From Isoetes taiwanensis (Eukaryota > Streptophyta > Lycopodiopsida > Isoetales > Isoetaceae), in contig JAJEKV010000032.1 of the NCBI GenBank assembly GCA_021234155.1, positions 10,236,099 through 10,300,098 of the forward strand: a DNA stretch of 64,000 nucleotides, in the 5' to 3' direction. Each line of letters starts with the position of its first letter. Within the stretch, counting starts at the first letter, position 1. Under the pieces are notes generated by a model. That model was given only the letters and a program-made list of their open reading frames with translations. It ran no database searches and was not told where the DNA came from. The position numbers and the translations under genes are program-made. Shown piece by piece: positions 56,601 through 64,000 of this stretch.

Positions 56601-56847
56601 ATGGCACCACCGAACACGGAGATTTCGGGTGATCCATCTAACATGAAGCAAGGTTAGATTCATATCGCAGTTGCTTTGAATGTATGTTGCATCAAACCGG
56701 TTCTGTTTTTTTCCATTCTTGCAAGTTTTATGGTGCTATGGTTTGCAGATTTAACTCTTAGATTGTCCAAGTGTTAAACTATCATTTTTTGCAATTGATA
56801 TCTACATTTGGTTGTTGGTTGTTGCAGGACACATGGTTTTCAGTTAG
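56601..56847 (+). CDS. Possible two-exon gene end or small ORF
   Basis: ATG 56601 (MAPPNTEISGDPSNMKQ) with donor G|GTTAGA near 56654, and acceptor TGTTGCAG at about 56827 giving GHMVFS and stop. A clear acceptor-like TACAG lies just before the first exon. Too short to identify; may be a terminal fragment of a gene broken by E2. Confidence 0.2.
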
Positions 56848-56915
56848 ATGTCAAGGTTAGAAGAGGTGATGAATAAACAGGTGATGAACACCATATGAAC
56901 AGGATTCTATGTCAG

Positions 56916-57515
56916 TGTTTGGGGTCTGGGTTCGGGAACTCCTGGAAGACAGCCCTCTGTGAGGACCCGTGGATCTAACAGGAGAGTCCGGGGGACTATG
57001 TCACGCGGGATTTGCAAGAAGAGAAGAAAAAGAAGAAAAAAGAACAAATGAGAGAAAGATGATAAGCTTCCTTGATATCAATGATGAAAATACATGAGCT
57101 CTCGCAATAGAGAGAAAACTGAAAGGAGACAAGACTCAAAACTCATCTAAAAAACTTATGTGCTAACTCTACTCATATATATAGTACAATGGCCTTGGGC
57201 CCAATATAGACACTCGACCGATCTCGATCTGTGGCCGACTCTCGGAAGGAGGCCCTGATTTGCGGGTGAATGTTGGCGGTGGCTCTTGAAGTGCCTAGAA
57301 TCACGCCGATGTCGACGCTGGCTGTGGCGGGTCGCCACTTGTCCGAAAGGGCTCTTTGTTGACGACCCGCGTGCTTTTGATCAAGGTGGTCTGGGCCGCT
57401 GGTCTTTTCAAGGAGCCTTGGATGTCCGACCTCGACCCGATCGAGGATCCTTGAGCTTGACCCCGGTCTCTGTCAGATGCATGAATAGTCCCGCACTGTG
57501 AGGCACAGACTAACA
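56916..57515 (-). repeat. E2 3' LTR
   Basis: 600 bp, TGTTTGGGG.. ..GACTAACA, homologous to the E1 5' LTR. The PPT at its inner edge shows it is the 3' LTR. Confidence 0.88.
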
Positions 57516-57526
57516 CTCCCCACCAA
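57516..57526 (-). promoter_or_regulatory. E2 polypurine tract
   Basis: TTGGTGGGGAG on the minus strand directly upstream of TGTTAGT of the 3' LTR; it would prime plus-strand DNA synthesis. Confidence 0.75.
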
Positions 57527-57899
57527 ACGCATTTACACTCGAGAGTGAAGAAAAGGAGGAAGCTTTGAGGGCTGGAAGCCATCTGCCTGAAAGTGATCCT
57601 CACGGAGTGAGGACGGCACCATTATGGTACCGGGCTTATGAGATCCCGGGCGTGATTGAAGAGCTTGAGGAGTGTTTTGGCCAAAGGGCGTGATCGGGCA
57701 TCAATAAGAAAGTTTAGAGCGCCATGTCTTCAAGGGCAGCTGTATGCCTCAAGAAATGTAACCGACATTCCATGAGGAGACAGGTCAAGGCCAAAGGCAC
57801 CCATTAATCGCATTCGGATTGCAAAGGAAAAATGGACGCCGATTTAAGGAGCTTAGCAAAATGCATTTGAGAGCAGCGCAGAAAATCCCGCTTGAAGAT

Positions 57900-60473
57900 G
57901 GATGTAAGGATCGTGAGGTGGAGGCATTCCGCAAGAAGGTGTCGAGACCATGAAGCGCATCCACGGGCCGTTGCCAACCACGCCATTAGCAATGTAGATC
58001 CAATTGGTGGTGTTGTCCAGAGTGGCACCTTCTTCCCAATGTGAGCGGCGAACAAAACGTGGATCCCACCGGAGATCCGCCGAGATCCGAGGTGGTGTCC
58101 GGCCGCATGACCATCCATGACCTTGGTCCAAAAAGGAAGGCGCCAATCGAAGTCGGGGAACCCGGGGCGGAGGTACGCCTGAGGGAAGCATAGGGAGAAG
58201 GAACCATGCCCGCGGGTGGGTTCGAAATGGTCTCCCCGAATTGATCGACAAGATCTGGATCAAGAGCCCCGACACCAACGATCCCAAAGAGAAGCGTAGA
58301 GTCGAGAGTTGGGAGGGCTATCCCATCCCGTGGGGACCGCCTTGCTATCCAACGAGCTTGTAATCGATTGTAACCCATGAGGTGCTTTGATATAAATTTG
58401 TGCATAGGGAAGATCCGGGATGTCCTAGATACTTCCCGATTTGTTGTAGGCTTCGCTTGCCAGAGAGATAAATGATTGGCAAGCTCGGGCATGTACCCCG
58501 ATGAAGAGTTTGGGTCCGAAAGGGATCCGCAAGATATGGATTGTTATCCCGAAGCACCCATTGCACGATTGGGGTCACCACCGAAAAGCCGGGCGTGGCC
58601 CATTTCCAAAGTGTTCCCGTATCACCCAGATAGAAATCATGAAATATGTAAGCCATGGGCTGAACCACTCAAGGTGATAAAGTCCGGATCGGCATGTGTA
58701 TGAGATCAAAGACGACAAGGGCACAAAGACAACCCTTTGTCTTCAATGGAGAGTTCCGCCAACCAAGAAAATCTGCGACCGCCGTGGAATATCCACAGGC
58801 CATCGGCCGCATGCCACCGAAAGGAAGAGGTGGCGCCGAGCAACCACATAATCGTGATAGCGGGGAGGGAACCGGGAAGTCAACAGCATTCCGTGAAGAA
58901 TGGCGATATGGGCGCCAAGTTTTGCTTGAGCCTCATCGCCAGATCGAATAGCTTGCCGTACCGTTGTTCGAGATCGATCCGGTTGTCCCTTTCGAGCAAA
59001 GAAAGTGGATCGGGTCATTTGGACCCGCTTCGGAGAAGTGTTGACTGGGAGGAAGATTTCCCGGTGTATTGAGACGAAGCACGGCAATCTCCGGGCCATC
59101 CAAGATCTTCTCGTTTCGCACCTCCGTAAGTTTCGATCTTGAAGAGAGGTGAGCCGAGAGGTTCAGATAGAAAGCCGAGCCGTCAAGGAGGCGAATTTGA
59201 GCGCCCCCGGCTGAAAGATTTTGAACTTGAGTGCTGAAATTTTCACACAGTTCGAGTACAAGGCATTGAGTTTAGCAATATCTGCGCCCTTGGTACTCGT
59301 GAGAGCTGCTTTTGGACTTGTTGTGCTCCAATAAAGTCTGAATTTCTCGACCGAGCCGAGCCCGTTGATCCGCGAGTTGGTCGACTTGAGCTTGTGTACT
59401 TTTGAGATCTGCATGAGCCCGTAAGAGAGCTTCATGCTTGTCTTGAAGTTGGGCCTCCAAAGTTGCAACTTGGGCATTTGTGCTTGAAGGTCCCGTGTAC
59501 CGCATCGAGGCCTCTAGTGCCCATTGAACCCCGCCATAAGAGCGCCTTGGGATTCTTGTAACTTGAGAGCAAGCGGCTTGAGCATCCTGGCCGATAATCG
59601 ATACAACAACCGACGAGGGTGTTGTGGTGGTGGAGCTTCTTTTTGCTCGGTTTGGGATGTTTGGGAAAAATGGTGTGAAGTGGATGGTGTAGCTGAGGAG
59701 GAGACAAAGGACATGGGGTGTGACTGTGGACATGACCAAAGGGAAGACGGTGCGTGAAGTGCCAACTTGGTGAGTGATTGGAAGGGAGCCGAGTGGAATT
59801 ATGAGAATTTGGTGGTGTGGGAGGGAAGTAATGACGGATGAGGGCTTGAAAGTGGCCTCCCACGTAAAACTTCAGAAATGGAAGTGGTACTCAAGGCGGT
59901 CCATTTCTTGGAGAAGACGATAGAACATCATTTGGGGCCAATCTATGTGGTGTTTGGAGTGTAGCAAAGTTGAGGACCAGGTTATAGAAAGGTTTATTGA
60001 TATGGGTGTTCTTGATAGAATACCCAAGGAATTTTCGCCACGTAAATTTAACAAAGGTTTCGTGGAGGCTTGTCGATATTGGTCGACGATGGACATTGGC
60101 ATGATAAGGTGTGCACCAAACTCGCGGACATCGAGATCCCGTGATAGCGCACTCATGATACACAAGGGGTGTGCAAGGGAATATGAAATACCTCGTAAAT
60201 CAAATGTTGAGTCAACTAAATAGTGGTGCCATCGACTACGCTGGTGTAACCTTGCGGGCCGTTAACGATATTGGCGATGAACCGCCTAACCGGTCGATTT
60301 GGAGCCGGAAGTTCCATTTGAGAGAATTCAGAAAGCTGGTGTCGCTCAAATGACTTCTTTATTTGGGCCAACAAGGGCTTCACTCGAAAGTGGGCGCCAA
60401 GAAGGATACAGATGCAAAAGGGCCGGATCCTTGGGAGCAAAGAGCTTGAAGTGTAGAAAATCTTGGGGCAGCC
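57900..60473 (-). pseudogene. E2 ORF3 remnant
   Basis: Starts with the conserved MAAPRFSTLQ (60473) and keeps blocks of E1 ORF3: LGYSIKNTHINKPFYN, HHIDWPQ.LFYRLL, LEAQLQDKHEALLRAHADL (coiled coil), PMAYIFHDFYL and WDPRFVR. It is broken into many frames. At the place of the E1 amber stop it has CAG. Its conservation shows ORF3 is an inherited part of the family. Confidence 0.75.
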
Positions 60474-60976
60474 ATGGGAATGATGTGCGTAAACGAAGAG
60501 GGATGCCAAAGGCGGAAGACGCAAAGTCGAAAGCACGGAGGACAAAGGCGCAGAGGAACTAAAAGGTTTGTTTTAGGGCTTAATAAACCGAGGCTAAGAG
60601 GTATGAAGAGTGCTAAACCGAACCGTTGATGGTGCTGTGTCAAAAGATGCCAAGAAGGGTATTGAGAGGCAAAAATTTGGCTAAGTCCCAAAAACGAAGG
60701 GAGAAGCAATGAACGGTGAGGATGAGACGCGGAAAGAAAGATCGGATGTGACAGATGGCAAAGGACACCCATTAATGTTCGACGGGCGTGAAAAGAAGGA
60801 ATGGCATTCAATGCCGGGCAAACTCAAGTGGGATATCATTAAAAGGAATGTGTCAAGGTACCATGGCTAGATATGCTACGCGGAGAAAAGATTCTCATTT
60901 TAGAAACAATTTTGCATTGCCAACACGCTGGCGATTTGTGTGATTGGTCCACGCCGCCAAGGAGTGCCTCATGGGC

Positions 60977-60984
60977 TATATAAG
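60977..60984 (+). promoter_or_regulatory. TATA box of the E2 opposite-strand gene
   Basis: TATATAAG, 35 bp before ATGGCGC (61012); counterpart of the E1 TATA at 8428. Confidence 0.55.
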
Positions 60985-61011
60985 ACTAACCGAGAGGAGG
61001 AAAGGCATCCG

Positions 61012-61276
61012 ATGGCGCCAAAGATGGCCGGCTGCCGGCTTGAACGAAGATCGCACGATGCCCACTAACCGCCGAGTGGATCACTTGCAAGATGAATTGT
61101 TCGGATCTTCGGCGCCGCCACAACCGCGTGGCATTCGAATGGACGGCTGGTGTGCCGGGATGGTGAACATCCCGACCAAGACCAACGGGATGGAGGTGGT
61201 TCTCGCACCTTATTTGGGATCCGAAAGTAACCTTTACCATCTCCTCAAGATTACCTCGCCTCCAAACCCCGAGTAG
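61012..61276 (+). pseudogene. E2 opposite-strand small ORF
   Basis: Counterpart of the E1 ORF at 8465-8731. The ATG at 61012 is out of frame with the conserved core, which is open on 60944-61276: RGIRMDGWCAGM, TNGMEVV, LYHLLKITSPPNPE and the stop. One or more indels separate the start from the core. Downstream, GGGC(A/T)..GCCCATAGCGGAAATAG is also shared with E1, possibly 3' UTR. Confidence 0.6.
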
Positions 61277-61417
61277 GGGGTTTTGCCTCTTAGGACTTAG
61301 TAGATAGGGCTCTGAGCCCGTTTTTGTATATAGGGCAGTGCCCATAGCGGAAATAGCTGGGCTGCGCCCACATTTTGTAAAAAATCTCCACTATAATATA
61401 ATATACCGCCTTTCTAG

Positions 61418-63991
61418 TCACTGCGTGGTGTTTGCTTCTTGAACTGTCTCGTGGTGTTGATGTTCACTTTTCAGGTGATGAAATGCTTTGAGACTAAAAC
61501 CATTAACCAATGTAGGTAATGGAGTGCCATCTAACTCAGCTAGTTGGAAAACGCTTGGTCTAACCACTTGAACAATTTGATAAGGGCCAAGCCAACGAAA
61601 CTTGAGTTTACCCGGAAAATTTTTGTACCTGGAATCATAAAGAAGAACCAAATCTCCTTCTTTGAATGTTTTTGTCTTCAAACGCTTGTCATGTAAAGAT
61701 TTTTGCAAATCGTTGTCCATGAAGAACACCTAATATAAGCATCCCTTCAAGTTCATCCAACGTTTCTAATTGATAGACCCGTTCTTTGAGTGCGTGGTGG
61801 ATTATGAGCAGAGAGCTTGAAAACGGAGTGTTGGAAGGATGTATTCAAACAAAGATGAGAGCTTCCCGACCATAAACCAATTTAAAAGGAGTGTGACCAA
61901 GAGCAATCTTGAAACAAGTATTGTAGGCCCAAAGAACAAAGAGGGAAGTTTTGTCCGCTAACTGCGTGCGGGAAGGCCACAAATTTTCTTGAGAATGGTG
62001 ACCGAGTTTTGTTGGTGCTTTTCGCCAACCCATTGCCTTGAGGATAGTAAGGTGTGCTCTTGTGATGATGTATCGGGGAGATAATCCGTCAGCTCCTTGA
62101 TAGTATGATTGATGAAATGAACACCACGGCCACCGACCAGCCCGGGGCAGCCAATCGCGTGATAAGTTGTTGATAGAGGACTCTAGCCGTGCTTTGCCGC
62201 AGGTGTTGTCGGAAGTGCACAAGCTTCCGCCCATTTGGTGGCGTAGTCGTGAGAACTGGAACGTATCGGGCACGAGTGTGTGCCGCGCAGAGGATCTATA
62301 GGTCCCACAAAGTCCATTCCCCATTTGCCGAAGGGAAGTGGGCGTGGCACCGGCTGGGCCAAAGGAAGAGCCGCCACGTCGGGGGGCGCCCCACCACCGG
62401 CAAGCGTCACACGTGCGGGCGTGGGCGTGAGCATCTTTGAAGAGCGTGGGCCAATAATACCCGCTAGAAGGATTTTGCGTGCCGTGGTGTCACCATGAAA
62501 ATGACCACCACCGAGCCCTTGATGAGCTTCTCGAACAATGTCTGGAACTTCATGAGGTAGAACACGTCCGAAGGATGGTGTCCTTACCTTTTTGTAGAGA
62601 TGTCCCAGGCAACCATGGTGTAGTCGCGGACCTCTCGGAGAAATTGATGGCGACGGGATTGTCGCGGCTTGGAGAGAGAGCGCCTGCCTTACGGTGGTGG
62701 AAGAGCACCGTGAGGAGGTAATGCGCTGAAAATCATGGAACCAATGTGGTGTTGCCGTGACTAAAAGAGAGCTGAGCATCGTGAAAGCGTCTCGAGACCC
62801 CGGGCCGGGATCATCCGCGGTGGATGCGTGAAAGATAATCCGAACAACATGAGATTTGCCAAACCTTTATGAGCGATTTCAAAAGGAGCAAATTCTTGGA
62901 GAAGAAGGACCCAACGAGCAATGCGGCCCGTGGGCGTGGACTTGTTGATCAAATAGAGGAGTGCTTGGTGGTCCACAAAGAACTTGATTTGACTGCCCAA
63001 AAGGTAATGACGGAAGCGTTGGACACAGAAAATGAGACCCAAAGCTTCACGCCCGGTGGCGAGAATAGTTGCGCCGCCAGAAGTGAGTTTTTACCGGGCG
63101 TAGCGATTTGGTTTGTCAGTGTGCGCATCATATTCTTGAGAAAGAACAGCTCCAATAGCAAACGCCGAGACATCGACATGAACGTGAAAGGGCTTGTCCC
63201 ATTGAGGAGGAACAAGAACCGTGCTCGAGTAAGCAAAAGCTTCAATTTGTTGGAGCTTCCGCCTGGGAATTCCAAGCCCAGGTGGATTCGTCACCCGTGA
63301 GTTTATGAATGGGATCTGCAATGGCTGCCAGTCCAGGTATGAAGGTGGAGTAATAATTGACCTTTCCCAGGAAAGAGCGTGTCTCCTTGATATTGGCTGG
63401 TGCTTGAGCCTTGAGCACACAACTGATTTTGGCAGGATCAGTGGTGATTCCTGCTTTGCTGACAACATGGCCTAACAGAACACCAGAAGTGACGCAAAAG
63501 GTGCATTTCTCAGGATTGAGACTAATGCCGGACTCATCACATTTCTGGAAGACGAGTTCCAATTTATCCAAATGGTCAGCCATGGAACTGTAGGCAGAGA
63601 AGTCATCTTGAAAAATTTGCAAGAAGGGATTTTCCTTCATGAAATCATGAAAAACTGAGAGCATGATGCGTTGAAATGTTGAAGGAGAGTTGGATAATCC
63701 AAAAGGAACCACCTTGTAGGCAAAAAGTGACCCCCGGGTGGTGAAAGTGGTCTTGAGTTGATCGTAGTCTTTGATGGAGATCTGATTGTAGCCGGAAAAA
63801 CCATCCATAAAGGAGTACATCTCATGTCCACCCACTTCTTCCGAACTTGGTCCGTGAAGGAAGTGGAAAATGATCACGCCCGTGGCCCGATTGAGTTTCC
63901 GATAGTCCACACAGACGCGGATCTTACCATTGTGCTTAAGGACAATGACAATGGGGCTCACCCATTCGTAATGTTTGACCTCATAGATCAA
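61418..63991 (-). pseudogene. E2 RT-RNase H-integrase
   Basis: RT from 63991 (EWVSPIVIVLKHNGKIRVC; FQDDFSAYSS), RNase H about 63200-62800 (VHVDVSAFAIGAV; FVDHQALLYL, the catalytic-position Asp kept where E1 has Asn), integrase zinc region and core (GMDFVGPI, 62183-62779), then the C-terminal module with KNFPGKLKFRWLGPYQI (61729-61418). More than six frame changes. In-frame QGNGL is retained where E1 has a small deletion. Confidence 0.85.
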
Positions 63992-64000
63992 AACCCGCAG

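Larger units (their letters stand above)
56916..64000 (-). mobile_element. E2: second E1-family gypsy element, decayed, continues past window
   Basis: 3' LTR, PPT, ORF3 remnant, opposite-strand small ORF, integrase, RNase H and RT align in order with E1. Reading frames are broken by very many single-base indels. Gag, protease and 5' LTR lie beyond 64000. GTCAG (56911-56915) is the only visible half of any target duplication. Confidence 0.88.

Overview
This window looks like nuclear DNA from a land plant with a repeat-rich genome. The evidence is one spliced plastid lysine-pathway gene with plant-type introns in a sea of plant transposons: Ty3/gypsy LTR elements with tRNA-type primer sites, L1-type LINEs, Mutator-like elements with 9-bp target duplications, a Helitron terminus and MITE/foldback DNA. 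I cannot place the species. No rRNA or tRNA gene, CRISPR array or bacterial-type operon is visible.

Layout. 0-5 kb: a decayed kinase-like pseudogene, a Helitron 3' end, a tandem repeat built on an 18-bp inverted motif, and a MITE. 5-15.4 kb: a minus-strand Athila/Tat-like gypsy element (E1) with 5' LTR, PBS, gag, protease, RT-RNaseH-integrase, then a short gene on the opposite strand and a very long sense ORF (ORF3); its 3' LTR is missing. 15.4-18.2 kb: part of another gypsy element (E3) that E1 appears to interrupt; its first ORF starts with a histone-H3-like tail. 18.3-20.8 kb: a nested inverted-repeat region holding a foldback and a small Mutator-like insertion. 21.4-24.5 kb: the only clearly intact host gene, 4-hydroxy-tetrahydrodipicolinate reductase, with 8 exons on the minus strand. 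24.9-29.4 kb: a complete Mutator-like transposon with perfect 9-bp TSDs, a spliced transposase and terminal repeats packed with a 20-bp palindrome. 29.7-31.3 kb: exons of an unidentified host gene. 31.8-40.2 kb: scattered E3-type LTR fragments, a dead LINE and a gypsy element (E4). 41.5-52.9 kb: one gypsy gag (E5) split by three independent insertions, one of which (an old L1) was itself hit by a younger full-length L1. 53-56.9 kb: duplicated noncoding sequence. 56.9-64 kb: a second, more decayed copy of the E1 family (E2), running off the window.

Working together: almost everything is transposon machinery. The host contribution is lysine biosynthesis (plastid DHPR), plus possibly one unidentified gene near 30 kb. 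E1 and E2 are homologous over their whole shared length, so they serve as mutual controls. Both keep the same opposite-strand small gene with a TATA box, placed head-to-head with ORF3, which is the most system-like signal in the window. The Mutator-like element with palindrome-filled ends and the H3-tail-like gag N-terminus are the next most interesting.
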